NCBI GenBank assembly: GCA_004134985.1
Contig: REGQ01000026.1
Coordinates: forward strand, 31,732-95,731
DNA from: Paenibacillaceae bacterium
GTDB taxonomy: Bacteria > Bacillota > Bacilli > Paenibacillales > Paenibacillaceae
Length of the DNA: 64,000 bases
Direction of reading: 5' to 3'
Positions 36,133 through 46,013 of the stretch are shown piece after piece. Position numbers and translations under genes: made by a program. Under the pieces are notes generated by a model. The model had not been told where the DNA came from. It did no database searches and was given only the letters and a program-made list of their open reading frames with translations. Each line of letters begins with the position of its first letter. Positions within the stretch are counted from its first letter, which is position 1.

Positions 36133-36601
36133 CCCTGTCGCCTCCCATAATCAAACGCTGCTTTAATTCGGCAACATAGCCGCGCGATACATATTCTTTG
36201 CTTCCTGACTTGAAGTGAACACAGAGCGTTCCGTTGAATGCCAGCTCAAACCGGGAAATCTGGTCAAGATTCCCAATGACTGATTTGGAAAAACGCATGA
36301 ACTGATGGGGAATGAGCAGTTCCTCAATCTCGTAAAGCTTCATCTTAAGTTCAATTCTGCGCTGCGGGAGCGCTGCGAAGACCTTACGATTCTCCGCGTA
36401 TATATAATCAATGTCTGCCGGTTCAAGCAGAATGGAGCGTTCATCTTCCAGCCCGACCAACCGTTTTGATTGCAGGCTCTGGCTTTGGCTTTGGCTTTGG
36501 ATTTTGCTGACCAGCGCAGCAAGCTCCTCTGTCCACTCTTTGGCATGAATGGTTATTATCGTCTCCTCGTTGCTTTCATCGATATCGATCTTGACCTTCA
36601 T
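36122..36601 (-). CDS. LytTR-domain DNA-binding regulator
   Basis: 159 residues: the C-terminal half is a LytTR domain (IDYIYAENRKVFAALPQRR ... HQFMRFSKSVIGNLDQISRF ... EYVSRGYVAELKQRL). It has no receiver domain. Residues about 36-44 are SQSQSQSQS, from a 6-bp DNA repeat near 36470-36495. First gene of the five-gene LytTR / DUF3021 / ABC operon and probably its regulator, with the DUF3021 partner. Confidence 0.85.
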   Translation of the reverse strand: MKVKIDIDESNEETIITIHAKEWTEELAALVSKIQSQSQSQSLQSKRLVGLEDERSILLEPADIDYIYAENRKVFAALPQRRIELKMKLYEIEELLIPHQFMRFSKSVIGNLDQISRFELAFNGTLCVHFKSGSKEYVSRGYVAELKQRLIMGGDRDEG

Positions 36602-36807
36602 TTTCGCCGATCACTCCCCCGTTCCTCTCGTTTTATTATGCAATGGGTGGGGAGCTTCCGCAATGCTATTTGCGCAACATGCCGTTTTTGATGTCTCTTC
36701 TGCAGAAATGGCAGTATGAGTTTCAAGAAAGCCAGAAAACTTCTAAATATTTGGAAGATAGTGTTTAGAAACAATGCTCCCCACACCCAGTGCTCAACAT
36801 CGAAAAA

Positions 36808-36838
36808 GCATGAGCTTGGTATCGTACCAAACTCATGC
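36808..36838 (-). terminator. Terminator after the dihydrofolate-reductase-like gene
   Basis: Stem GCATGAG-TTGGT / ACCAA-CTCATGC with a short loop; TTTTTC follows on the minus strand, 24 bases after the gene. The plus strand has CTTTTTC a few bases on, so it may serve both directions. Confidence 0.75.
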
Positions 36839-36861
36839 CAGACTTTTTCTTTAATAAAATC

Positions 36862-37383
36862 CTATGCCCTTGTATATTGAAGCATAACAAATTGTCCCAT
36901 CCGTTCCGCTTGTTTCAACGTAAGCTTCATCTCCGGATTGTTCGGCTTAAACAGCGGAATGCCGTTACCTAGAATAACGGGTGCTATGGCCACAATAAAC
37001 TCATCCACAAGCTTTTCTTTCATGAGCACATCAAGAATATCCGCGCCGCCGACGATCCAGATTTTTGATCCTTCCTGAACTTTCAACTGCTGCACGAAAC
37101 CCGCCACATCTTCATTAACAAAGGTCACATGCGGGTTTGGCGGTTGAGCGGAATGTGTGAACACATAACATTTTTTGTCGGCATAGGGAAACTCCTCCGC
37201 CAATTCGAACGTTTGGTCATACGTTTTCTTACCGATTAATACCGTATCGATCGTCTCATAAAATGTGCTGTAGCCGTTATCCCCTTCTCCCTCTACGTTG
37301 AGGAGCCAATCGATCTCCCCATTCTCTCGCGCAATATAACCATCCAGCGTCGCTGCAATGTATAATACTACAGGTCGTTTCAT
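36862..37383 (-). CDS. Dihydrofolate-reductase-like protein (RibD C-terminal family, YwjB/YyaP type)
   Basis: 173 residues. Signatures: MKRPVVLYIAATLDGYIAR, VLIGKKTYDQTFEL, YVFTHS and the nucleotide-binding IWIVGGADILDVLM. Start at 37383 chosen from AAAGGAGA ten bases upstream; the longer frame adds 23 non-conserved residues. Proteins of this kind are NADPH-dependent reductases of unclear substrate. It is monocistronic, between two terminators. Confidence 0.85.
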   Translation of the reverse strand: MKRPVVLYIAATLDGYIARENGEIDWLLNVEGEGDNGYSTFYETIDTVLIGKKTYDQTFELAEEFPYADKKCYVFTHSAQPPNPHVTFVNEDVAGFVQQLKVQEGSKIWIVGGADILDVLMKEKLVDEFIVAIAPVILGNGIPLFKPNNPEMKLTLKQAERMGQFVMLQYTRA

Positions 37384-37526
37384 TATATTATTTCTCCTTT
37401 CGGCGTTGAACTCACCTTTATCATAGCACTTAAATACGCCACCTTTTGTCATATATCAAAATTAGAACGAGCCGACACTCTATGTCCCAATTATCATGCT
37501 CATACTAATAAAATTTAATATTAAAA

Positions 37527-37562
37527 AAGGCAAAGACCCTTATGCTGCCGGGCCTTTGCCTT
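37527..37562 (-). terminator. Terminator after the SGNH hydrolase gene
   Basis: Stem AAGGCAAAG-CCC / GGG-CTTTGCCTT; TTTTTT follows directly on the minus strand. It ends the aldo-keto reductase / SGNH hydrolase unit. Confidence 0.85.
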
Positions 37563-37608
37563 AACTTTTTTGTCCAAGTATGCTCAAGTTTCAGTCCCTT
37601 CACAAGCT

Positions 37609-38316
37609 TTAATCGTCGCTCAAATACTTGTAAAGCTGCTCCCCCAACTCTGCATGGAATGCTCTGTCAGGATGATTGATGCCGTTGGCAAGACGCTCAT
37701 GCACATCTTTACCGGCCTGCTTCATCTGTTCCCACATTTCATATACGTCAAAATAGGGAATCTTTTCTTTATCCAGATACATCCGCAACTCATCAACATA
37801 CATCTGTAGATAACCGCTCTCTGCGGTTTCCGTAAAGCGCGGCAGTACCCCGCGATCCTGGGGATGAATGTGCAAATTATCACGAGACATCATCATGCTT
37901 GGTGTCAGCACGAGCAAATCCGCTTCCGTCTGTCTGCTGATAATGCCTATCAACTTATCGATTGCTTTCAAATAAGGTTTAAGTCCTGCTCTGCCTTGAT
38001 GACAATCATTGACACCAAAAGCTAACGTAATCAGGTCAGGATTGTAAGCGACCAAATCGCGATGCCAGCGCTGTTCTGAGTTGACCGCCGTGTCTCCTGA
38101 CACGCCAGCATTGATGACATTCAAGATTGTCGACGGGTACTGGTTGACGATGTGCTGTTTGAGAAAATGATGATACACCTGCTCATGCTCGATCACACCG
38201 TATTCCATACAGCCTTGCGTCACACTGTCTCCGAATGCGACATACGTTACCGGGCGCGCGCGGACATCCTGCTGTTTATCCAGGAGCCGCTGGTGAAATC
38301 GTTCAAAATAGGTCAT
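37609..38316 (-). CDS. SGNH/GDSL-family hydrolase
   Basis: 235 residues, no signal peptide. Block I is AFGDSVTQG (nucleophile Ser), block II GVSGDTAVN, block III FGVNDCH, and the catalytic Asp/His pair is in GINHPDRAFH. Likely an esterase, for example a carbohydrate deacetylase. Its ATG overlaps the stop of the aldo-keto reductase gene (ATGA), so the two are one unit. Confidence 0.85.
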   Translation of the reverse strand: MTYFERFHQRLLDKQQDVRARPVTYVAFGDSVTQGCMEYGVIEHEQVYHHFLKQHIVNQYPSTILNVINAGVSGDTAVNSEQRWHRDLVAYNPDLITLAFGVNDCHQGRAGLKPYLKAIDKLIGIISRQTEADLLVLTPSMMMSRDNLHIHPQDRGVLPRFTETAESGYLQMYVDELRMYLDKEKIPYFDVYEMWEQMKQAGKDVHERLANGINHPDRAFHAELGEQLYKYLSDD

Positions 38317-39332
38317 AGCGGGTCCACCTTCGTATCCGGATTATGGTAGTTCCGCGGCCAGTTGAAAGTCTTCAATTGCTCCAGCAGTTCTTTCGGCAGC
38401 GGCTTGCCATCCGACACTTTGAGATTGGCTTCCAGTTCCTTCACATTTCGCATTCCCGGAATGACGCAGCTGACAGCGCTGTTGGAGAGACAGAAACGCA
38501 AGGCGACTTCAGCCAAGCTCAGCTCCGATCCGCCGTATTGCTGCACAACCTGCTTCATCGCTTCGACCTTCTCCAGCGTTTTCGGAAACCGATCTCCCTT
38601 GAAATAGACACGCCGCACATCGCCCGGGGCAAAAGTATCATACGTTTCGGCTGTCCAGGCGCCGATCAGCGCGCCTTCATCAAACGGCACCCTGGCCAGC
38701 ACCGCGGTTCCACTCTGCTCGCACGCCGGGAACAACGTATCTGCAGGCCGCTGCTCAAACAGATTGTATACGACTTGCTCAGCTGCCACCAATCCCGCTT
38801 CAGCAAGTGCGAGGCCATCTTCCGGACGATAGTCGCGAATAGAAACGCCGAACTCGCGTATTTTCCCTTCCTGCTGCAGCTCCTGAAGCGCTTCCAACCA
38901 TTCGCGCTGCTCCAGTTCCAGCCCGCGCGGAAACCAGCCGTGCAGTTGATACAAATCGATCGTCTCCACACCAAGCCGAGTCAGACTTTCCTCACATTGC
39001 TTGCGAATATATTCCCTTGGATAGCGCCCGTCCATCTCTGGATCGGTTTCATTCGGATGCGGCCACACGACCGGCTGCACTTTGGAAGCCACATAGATGT
39101 GGTCTCCCTTCCATGCTTTCAACGCCTGTCCGATCACCGTCTCTGAATGTCCCTTGCCGTACATTTGCGCCGTATCGACCAGATTGATGCCTCGCTCCCA
39201 TGCGGCCAGCAAGGTTTGGACAGATTCCTGATCATCAACTTGGCCGAAAGCACCGCCCCCGCCAATCTGCCAGCCGCCGAAACCGATTTCAGAAACACGC
39301 CAATCTGTTTTGCCGAACTTGCGATATCGCAT
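38313..39332 (-). CDS. Aldo/keto reductase
   Basis: 339 residues, TIM-barrel oxidoreductase. The catalytic tetrad is visible as DTAQMYGKGHSE (Asp, Tyr), VASKV (Lys) and YQLHGW (His). C-terminal NADPH-binding region: FCLSNSAVSCVIPGMRN. GGGGG lies seven bases before the ATG. Translationally coupled to the SGNH hydrolase; it lies beside a carbohydrate catabolic cluster, so a sugar-related aldehyde or keto substrate is likely. Confidence 0.88.
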   Translation of the reverse strand: MRYRKFGKTDWRVSEIGFGGWQIGGGGAFGQVDDQESVQTLLAAWERGINLVDTAQMYGKGHSETVIGQALKAWKGDHIYVASKVQPVVWPHPNETDPEMDGRYPREYIRKQCEESLTRLGVETIDLYQLHGWFPRGLELEQREWLEALQELQQEGKIREFGVSIRDYRPEDGLALAEAGLVAAEQVVYNLFEQRPADTLFPACEQSGTAVLARVPFDEGALIGAWTAETYDTFAPGDVRRVYFKGDRFPKTLEKVEAMKQVVQQYGGSELSLAEVALRFCLSNSAVSCVIPGMRNVKELEANLKVSDGKPLPKELLEQLKTFNWPRNYHNPDTKVDPL

Positions 39333-39583
39333 AGATGATCCCCCTAATCATTTGAATACAGAACAGTATAGGAGAAAATCTGGCGTTTTACTTGGTCGAT
39401 CTGCCAAAAAAGTAGGGGGATGCCACAGCTCCATGCTCTATCTTATAAGCCTCATTTATGTTGCAAAGCTCCACAACGTTGTTTTGATCATCTCGTCTAC
39501 GCTCCTGTCGGATTTCATCCCAAATTCACGCTGGAACTCACGTCCAGCAGGCGGTTTACTATTAGTCAAGCAAGCAATGTTCG

Positions 39584-42511
39584 CTACACGCTGATTACAG
39601 TCCCGTTTCCGCGCTCAATTTTAATCGAGCCCTCACCAAGCTTCCCATGAATGGGTTCCGCCCCCAAGCTGCATGTTATTGTATCCGACCCGAAGCTGCC
39701 GCTGACGGTAAAAACCGCATCGTCCCCGCTTCGCCTGGCTTCACTATTGACGGCGTTGGCGTCCTTTCCGCTGTTGGCATACTCTCCGGCATACGGGACC
39801 AGAACTGCCGCCAGCTTAAGCTGCTTCGCACTTCGGCTCGTTTGCAAGGCAAGGTGGTGGCTTAGAACGATCTCCTCATCGATATAGGAAGCTGTAACAG
39901 GGGTCAGCGACTCATCTGCCACAACAGCCAGACGCAGACCGGCTAGCGGAGCCTGTGCGATATAATGCAGCCCATGCCCATCCCCTGCCAATTCCAGACT
40001 GCTGAACACACCCTTACTGTGCAAATTCCATTCCAACCCCGGCTCCATTGCTTCAACCTCATCCAGCACCAGCCAGTAGTCCGGCCTCACGAATACAATT
40101 CGGCGTTGATAGGCGGCCAATTCTTGATAGGAATTCGTTAAATCCACATGAAGAAAGTCGTAATCCATATGCTCCACCAAAGCTCGAATAACGACGGCTT
40201 CTGAAGCATCCCGATAAGACTGATCCTTGCCGTTCACCGTAATTACGTTATGAAACTTGGTTGCCTTCAACAATGTCGAGAACGGCCTGCTGTATTTAAT
40301 CGTGCCGGGATCAGTCACCAAAGACTCTCCGAACGCTTCCAGCACAAAGTGGCCTTTGTCGTAATGGGTATGCTCGAATGATTGCGGTCCTCCCTCAAAG
40401 AAGAAGAGCTTATCCCCATACTTGCTGCCAGTCCGCCAAAATAGCCGTTCCGTCTCCGCGAACAGCTTATGCTTTGGCAGCTCGCGGACTTCAGAACCTT
40501 CATCCTGCAGCAGCAAAAGTGTAAGCAGTCCGCCTGATGTATATTGCCCAGTTCCGATGGGTACTCCGAAGAAGGGGCTTCCTGGCGGATGGTCGATTGC
40601 ATAATGCTGGTTCCAGATGGACAATGCGCGTGAATCGCCCAAATACCGCGCAAAAAACAGCAGCGCAGCGCCCAAATTGTTGAAATCCTCATTGCGGCAA
40701 TCTCCCAGCGCAATAAAGCGCAGCGTAGCGTAAGCCAAGGAACGCAAATGCGACAAATAATCCATGGTCTGCGCCATGGATGGCGGTATCAGTTCGCTGA
40801 CGGGCCGCCCTGTTTGGCCGCTAATGATGAGGAGCGACTCAATGGCATAATGAGTCGTATATTCCCAATACATCATTCCTTCATTCGTACTGCCGTCTGC
40901 ATGATAGTATCCGGCAAGCATCCGCTCCAGCCAACTGCTCCAGCGCTGGGCAACCGCTGCCGCATCCGGATGGCTGCGGGCAGCAGCATACGCCGAGTAG
41001 AGCAGTCCGTTCACATACACTGTCCCTTGGTTACTTCCCAGCAAGTATCCTTCTCCATTCTGACGGAGGAAGGCATCCAGCCAGAGCATTCCCTTTGTGT
41101 ACAACGCATCCTCCACTTCACGCCTTTCATCCGGCGAGAGGAGCGGATAGATCAGATCGTAACACAGCGCCACAGCCTGCGAAGTATGGGATTCAATGAA
41201 GGTTGCACGGTACCCGCGCAAGCCTGCGGGATATCTGGCGACAAATCCCGCCGCCCAATGCTTCATGCGTGCAACCGTAAGCAACGCGCGCCGAGCTGCC
41301 AACCCAAAGCGAATGTCTCCCTCAATTGCATAAGCGAAAGCAGAGTATATGAGCGTGCTGAATAAGCGATGGGTGTCGTCATTGGGAGATGTGGCACGCT
41401 CGATGCCTTGCCTTGCCCAATCTACTGGCATATAAGTACCGAAATAATCCTCCGGCCGATAACTAAGGTTCGCTTCCGCTTCTGCACGAATTTCACTGAA
41501 TAGTCGGCCCGATTCAGTACCCTCATGAAGTACGCGCTTGCGCAAAGCCAGCAGGCCATCCCGGTTAAACAGGAACCCCACTGGCAGCGCCTCTTCATGG
41601 AGCCCGTCCGGATCGACATGCGCGGCAGCCGCGAGCACCTCATCATTCGGATCAGGAATGTCCGCGCTTCCGAATACTTCATTCGCTACTGCGGGATGAT
41701 CGCCAGCGCTCTCCAGCATAATCCAATAGATCAGGGAGATCAGTTTCCTCTCCTGCTCCCCTGCCTGCCAAGGCAAATCGGCACACAGCTCCAGTGTAAC
41801 GGATTGAAGCACTTTGCCATCCAGAGGAACGCGCAGCTCTTCAAACCCGCTCCCCCGCTTGCGGTCAATTGCCAGTCGGCTCACACCGTCTACCTCAACG
41901 CTCAGGCTGAATGCGCCCAGCTCATCCGTAGACAAACCAACTACTAATGCATCATATCCTTCAATATCCCTATCATATTGCTTTGTGTACGCAGCAGCAC
42001 CCTGCCTGCCGAAGCCAGTCTCTGTGCTGAGCCTCGCGAACAGCCACATTTTATCGAATGTGCCTTCTCCACTTGATGCTCGCCAATGGCTGTCTTCCCA
42101 AAACCCTGGTGCGGTGAACACTTCCAGCAGCTGCTCCCGTTCGTTCACCGGGATCAGCGGCGCACACCCCGTCCAGACGGGAGAGTCCACCGTCAGTACA
42201 ACCGCAAGCGGTCCACTATTCACGCAGGTCAGCTTCAAACGGGTGAATGTGCCAGGTACGTCAGGCGAGCCGAATGGTTCAAACCAGTTCACCGGAATAG
42301 CCAACAGATGATCTCCAGCCCATTCCACTACAATTTCCGCGCGATAACCGTTCATCATCTGTTCATCATGCAGGACAACCTCGATGAATTGCATGGAGGT
42401 CACATTCGCATGAATCGGAATTAACAAGGACTGTGGAATACCGGTGATCGTTTCAATGCTCAAGTTTAGCTCTTGCTGCTCATTCGTATCCCATACTCGC
42501 GGAGATGCCAT
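39584..42511 (-). CDS. Heparinase II/III-like polysaccharide lyase family protein
   Basis: 975 residues. The central part (about 330-640) is an alpha/alpha-toroid (GSNQGTVYVNGLLYSAYA, STNEGMMYWEYTTHYA). The C-terminal beta-sandwich has the heparinase II/III signature FEHTHYDKGHFVLEAFGESL then LVTDPGT. No signal peptide is seen, so it may act on imported oligosaccharides in the cytoplasm. The upstream about 300 residues are a beta-rich N-terminal region that I cannot assign. It is at the end of a row of sugar-oxidoreductase genes on the same strand, which suggests uronic-acid-type substrate use (inference). Confidence 0.82.
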   Translation of the reverse strand: MASPRVWDTNEQQELNLSIETITGIPQSLLIPIHANVTSMQFIEVVLHDEQMMNGYRAEIVVEWAGDHLLAIPVNWFEPFGSPDVPGTFTRLKLTCVNSGPLAVVLTVDSPVWTGCAPLIPVNEREQLLEVFTAPGFWEDSHWRASSGEGTFDKMWLFARLSTETGFGRQGAAAYTKQYDRDIEGYDALVVGLSTDELGAFSLSVEVDGVSRLAIDRKRGSGFEELRVPLDGKVLQSVTLELCADLPWQAGEQERKLISLIYWIMLESAGDHPAVANEVFGSADIPDPNDEVLAAAAHVDPDGLHEEALPVGFLFNRDGLLALRKRVLHEGTESGRLFSEIRAEAEANLSYRPEDYFGTYMPVDWARQGIERATSPNDDTHRLFSTLIYSAFAYAIEGDIRFGLAARRALLTVARMKHWAAGFVARYPAGLRGYRATFIESHTSQAVALCYDLIYPLLSPDERREVEDALYTKGMLWLDAFLRQNGEGYLLGSNQGTVYVNGLLYSAYAAARSHPDAAAVAQRWSSWLERMLAGYYHADGSTNEGMMYWEYTTHYAIESLLIISGQTGRPVSELIPPSMAQTMDYLSHLRSLAYATLRFIALGDCRNEDFNNLGAALLFFARYLGDSRALSIWNQHYAIDHPPGSPFFGVPIGTGQYTSGGLLTLLLLQDEGSEVRELPKHKLFAETERLFWRTGSKYGDKLFFFEGGPQSFEHTHYDKGHFVLEAFGESLVTDPGTIKYSRPFSTLLKATKFHNVITVNGKDQSYRDASEAVVIRALVEHMDYDFLHVDLTNSYQELAAYQRRIVFVRPDYWLVLDEVEAMEPGLEWNLHSKGVFSSLELAGDGHGLHYIAQAPLAGLRLAVVADESLTPVTASYIDEEIVLSHHLALQTSRSAKQLKLAAVLVPYAGEYANSGKDANAVNSEARRSGDDAVFTVSGSFGSDTITCSLGAEPIHGKLGEGSIKIERGNGTVISV

Positions 42512-42660
42512 AATCCTATCATCCTCTTCTTTTTAATGTCCTTAACAACTCCGAACAAGCCGAAAGGAACAATGCAACTGCCAGCAAACTTCTCATCATT
42601 ATTTGAATCCGCTTCCATTTCTACCCTACTCGTCTTTAAATTGATTTCATTTTGGTAAAT

Positions 42661-43569
42661 TTATATTTTAATTTCCGTACCGCTTATTCTGCTTTCGTTC
42701 GCAGCTTCCATGAAGCGGGTAATTTCCATCGTAATTGCCGGATCAAGCGGACATATCCCTGTCTGGAACATCTTCATCAACTCTTCCACAAAGTGTACAT
42801 GAAAGGGACGTTTACCTTGCAGCGGATTAACGGCAATGGAGCCCTGCTCCCGGTGAACCGTAATCCCGTAATCATGATTACCCACCCGGTTTCCCCGTAC
42901 TGTACCGATTCTTCCATCGTCCCAGACGCCAATGACACATTCACTCCGCGCATCCTTGTAAGCCTGAATTTTCCTGCAGCCTGTGGGCATGGCTGTGAAT
43001 AACATTTCTACAGCATGTATTCCGTACCAGTACCAGCCGGGGTTCGTCGGTTCAAGGGGCATCGGCGAGAAGGCGTCCGCTCCGATGACCTCCCCGCGTT
43101 CGTCAGGCAGCAGGCTTTGTGTTATTTCATCCGCATAACGCAGTGAAGAACAGCTCATAAGTGCAACCTTGTGTCTATCCGCCAATTCAAATATCGTTTC
43201 CGCTTCCCTCACGCTTAAGGCGAACGGCTTATTAATGTAAACTGGTTTACCATAGCTGGCAATCTGCGCAAATTGCTCAAGATGAACCCTGCCATCTACC
43301 GAAGTTAGAAAGATCGCGTCGGTGCGGTCAGCCACCTCTTCCAGTGTATCCGCCATGTCCACGCCATATTTCTCCTTCATCTCTGCCGTGTAGCTTCCGA
43401 CCCGGGAATGGCTGCTCTGCAGATCTGCTGAACCGCCGGGATAGGCGAGCGTTACTCTGCCGCCAGGGACATGGTGCTCATGAGCGGAATCATTAAGCAA
43501 GCTTGTAAACAAACCGCAATGGGATGTGTCCAAGCCGATCATTCCAATTCGAAGTTCTTTGTTCATCAT
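42661..43569 (-). CDS. Gfo/Idh/MocA-family oxidoreductase
   Basis: 302 residues: N-terminal Rossmann-like IGMIGLDTSHCGLFTSLL, then AIFLTSVDGRVHLEQF and the family lysine motif YINKPFALSVREAE (EKP usually). The C-terminal domain has YWYGIHAVEMLF. NAD-dependent oxidation or epimerisation of a sugar or polyol is expected. The usual GxGxxG is replaced by GLDTSHC, so cofactor binding may differ. Good ribosome site (AAGGAGG) before the double ATG at 43569. Confidence 0.83.
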   Translation of the reverse strand: MMNKELRIGMIGLDTSHCGLFTSLLNDSAHEHHVPGGRVTLAYPGGSADLQSSHSRVGSYTAEMKEKYGVDMADTLEEVADRTDAIFLTSVDGRVHLEQFAQIASYGKPVYINKPFALSVREAETIFELADRHKVALMSCSSLRYADEITQSLLPDERGEVIGADAFSPMPLEPTNPGWYWYGIHAVEMLFTAMPTGCRKIQAYKDARSECVIGVWDDGRIGTVRGNRVGNHDYGITVHREQGSIAVNPLQGKRPFHVHFVEELMKMFQTGICPLDPAITMEITRFMEAANESRISGTEIKI

Positions 43570-43864
43570 GACTTATCCTCCTTGTTGCTGTTTAAAACCT
43601 ATTCTAACTTACGATGTCCGACATTGTAACTGCATTCGATTTAAAGACAAAATATCGCCACCCCCGCTTTATATGGAATAAAATCCCAAATGTAAAATGT
43701 TACGCAATCGAGGGTTTGTATGCAGAGAATATCAAAGGCTTGATTCGTGAGTTGTAACGCTTGCCACGCAAAAAAAACGCGTAAACGATAGCCCCGCTGT
43801 ACTTGGAACAGCGCAGCTAATCGTTTCGCGTCAACTATTGGCAGCAGCGCTGCCGAGTGCAGGG

Positions 43865-45085
43865 TTAAGACCATTCAAGCCCGAACCGTTCGTACCCCCG
43901 CAAATCAAATTTATCTGAGGACACCGCCCATGGGGCGCCCGCTTCCGAGTAAAGCTTGCCCTCTCTGAAGCAGACGTCCATCAGTTCCTCAATGCCTGCA
44001 ATCGATGTCGCAATTGAGCCGTTTTCCGGTATGCGTTGAATATGCTCGACCGGAATTTCCCTTACCGCTGCCGCAGACTCGAACGCTCCGCCCGTGACCA
44101 TCGTAAATGCCCGTGTATCTGCGACATCGCATAACAATTTGTCAGCGTGCCCGGCAATGACGTCAAACAGATTGAGGTAAGCTTCCTTCGTTCTGCAGCT
44201 GCTGCTGTCGTGAGAAACGGTGTTGCCATCACCGTCATAAAGCGTTACCTTCCCGTCGTACTCCCATTGCAGCTTGCCCTTTGTTCCTTCTATCTCAATG
44301 AGCGGCATATGGGAAGCCGCACTGGCCAAGGTCGCATAGAACAAGAGCTGCACGCCGCTGCTCATGTCCACCCGCAAACAGCTCGTATCCTCGCTCTCGA
44401 TCCGGTGCGCACGGTACAGCTCTGCCTGCACATTCACCGGCTCTGCTGCCGCCTCTCCCTGCTTCACTGGGAGACTGGCCAGCTTCAATGCATTATACAG
44501 CAAATGCGCAAACGGGTTGTTCAAGGTGCCATCGAGCACGTATTGTCCATTGAGCATGAGTTGGCCTGCCCAGGGGCTTCGTTCATAGTACGAATCCAGC
44601 CGCGGCCATTGGCCTAACGCCTTGACGCGCTTTACCGTTCCGATCCGGCCAGCATATATCGCTTCTTCCATAAAGCTCCATGCGGATGGCGCAATAACAA
44701 GGAAGTTAATCGCTACCCGTTTCCCGGCAAGCCGCGAAGCGTTTATTAGCCGAAGCGTATCCTGAATGACGGCGGCAGGCGGCTTCTCAAGCAGTACATG
44801 CACCCCGGCGCGCAGCGCCGCCAAAGTCATCGGCGTGTGCAGATGGATGGGGGTGGCAATGGCGGTGAAGTCAAGTTCCCGCTCCTGCGCGAACATTGTC
44901 TCGTAATTATCGTACATCCGGATGCCGCGGCGACGGAACAGCTCCGCCTGCTCTGGTTCAAATCTTGTATCGCATACCGCCTGCAGCTCAACAAGCCCGT
45001 TGTCTGAGTAGTTCAGCAGATCCCGAAGGTGATTCTCGCCAAATCCGTGGATGCCGATCACGCCTGCCTTGATGGTCAAGTTCAT
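43865..45085 (-). CDS. Gfo/Idh/MocA-family oxidoreductase
   Basis: 406 residues: AGVIGIHGFGENHLRDLL, ATPIHLHTPMTLAALRAGVH, VLLEKPPAAVIQDTLRLI. Start at 45085 set by GGGAGG just upstream; nine extra residues of the longer frame are unlikely. Second of three such enzymes in the cluster. The gap of 295 bases to the next gene downstream has no gene but could hold a promoter. Confidence 0.87.
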   Translation of the reverse strand: MNLTIKAGVIGIHGFGENHLRDLLNYSDNGLVELQAVCDTRFEPEQAELFRRRGIRMYDNYETMFAQERELDFTAIATPIHLHTPMTLAALRAGVHVLLEKPPAAVIQDTLRLINASRLAGKRVAINFLVIAPSAWSFMEEAIYAGRIGTVKRVKALGQWPRLDSYYERSPWAGQLMLNGQYVLDGTLNNPFAHLLYNALKLASLPVKQGEAAAEPVNVQAELYRAHRIESEDTSCLRVDMSSGVQLLFYATLASAASHMPLIEIEGTKGKLQWEYDGKVTLYDGDGNTVSHDSSSCRTKEAYLNLFDVIAGHADKLLCDVADTRAFTMVTGGAFESAAAVREIPVEHIQRIPENGSIATSIAGIEELMDVCFREGKLYSEAGAPWAVSSDKFDLRGYERFGLEWS

Positions 45086-45153
45086 TCTTCCTCCCGTCTG
45101 TACATATGCCAATTCCTCATTAACATGACATTAGCCAGTGAATATAAAATCAT

Positions 45154-45999
45154 CTATACACAAGACAAATACCTTGCCTTGATCTGTTCTAGGACGTCAT
45201 CGCCAGGCTGATCCCAAATCGCCTGATTGAAGATTTCGACCTCAATCTGGCCGCTATAGCCAGCCGCCTCCACCGCCCGGCGAATGCGACGCAGTTCGAT
45301 AAAACCGTCTCCCATCATACCACGACCCATTAGCAAATCCGGCGTCGGGACGATCCAGTCCGACACATGAAAGCCCAGAATCCGTCCGCTTGCCCGCTCA
45401 ATTTGCCGATACAAGTCCGGGTCCCACCACACATGGAAGACGTCGACAACGACGCCCACCTGCTGTGGCGAATGACGTTCAGCAATGTCATTGGCCTGGG
45501 CAAGCGTATTGATCACTGATCTCTCCGCCGCATACATCGGGTGAAGCGGCTCAATGCCCAGCCGCACGCCATGCGACGCAGCAAAGGGGACAAGCTCTGC
45601 GATGCCCTCCTCGACCATCGTCCTGGCGGCGTCGATATCCCGGTCGCAGGGCGGGCCGCATACGAGCACGAGCACATCCGTGCCCAGCTCGGCCGCTTCC
45701 TCCACCGCCCGGCGGTTGTCATCATGCCGCACCTGCCGCTCCGCTGCAGTGCTGGCAGGGAACATGCCGCCGCGGCACAGGCTGGACACTTGCAGGCCTG
45801 CATCCTGAACGATTCGCTTGCTGGCTGACAGCCCCGTTTCCGCTACTTTGTGCCGCCAGAGCGCAATACCCGGCAGGCCAGCGCGCGCGCAGCCGTCCGC
45901 TGCCTCTTTCACTCCCCAACGCTCCGTTGTTATCTGATTCAGGCTCAGCCGTTCAAATCCGGTCAACGGCTCAGCATCACGATTCACAATCTGACTCAT
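45154..45999 (-). CDS. Sugar phosphate isomerase/epimerase (xylose isomerase-like TIM barrel)
   Basis: 281 residues. Features: GLPGIALWRHKVAETGLSAS, LVLVCGP, GVRLGIEPLHPMYAAERSVI (metal-binding Glu), VGVVVDVFHVWWDPDLY and a C-terminal GQIEVEIFN. Belongs to the AP-endonuclease-2/IolE-IolI group. GGGAGG six bases before the ATG. Lies 14 bases after the DUF993 gene in one operon. Confidence 0.86.
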   Translation of the reverse strand: MSQIVNRDAEPLTGFERLSLNQITTERWGVKEAADGCARAGLPGIALWRHKVAETGLSASKRIVQDAGLQVSSLCRGGMFPASTAAERQVRHDDNRRAVEEAAELGTDVLVLVCGPPCDRDIDAARTMVEEGIAELVPFAASHGVRLGIEPLHPMYAAERSVINTLAQANDIAERHSPQQVGVVVDVFHVWWDPDLYRQIERASGRILGFHVSDWIVPTPDLLMGRGMMGDGFIELRRIRRAVEAAGYSGQIEVEIFNQAIWDQPGDDVLEQIKARYLSCV

Positions 46000-46013
46000 T
46001 GCATCGCCTCCCT

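Noticed and set aside
36470..36495. Sequence error in the LytTR gene
   Set aside because: The short Ser-Gln repeat keeps the frame and lies in the linker before the domain, so it is more likely real.
43641..43874. Minus-strand frame of 77 residues between oxidoreductase genes
   Set aside because: Overlaps the real gene end, no ribosome site and no family features.
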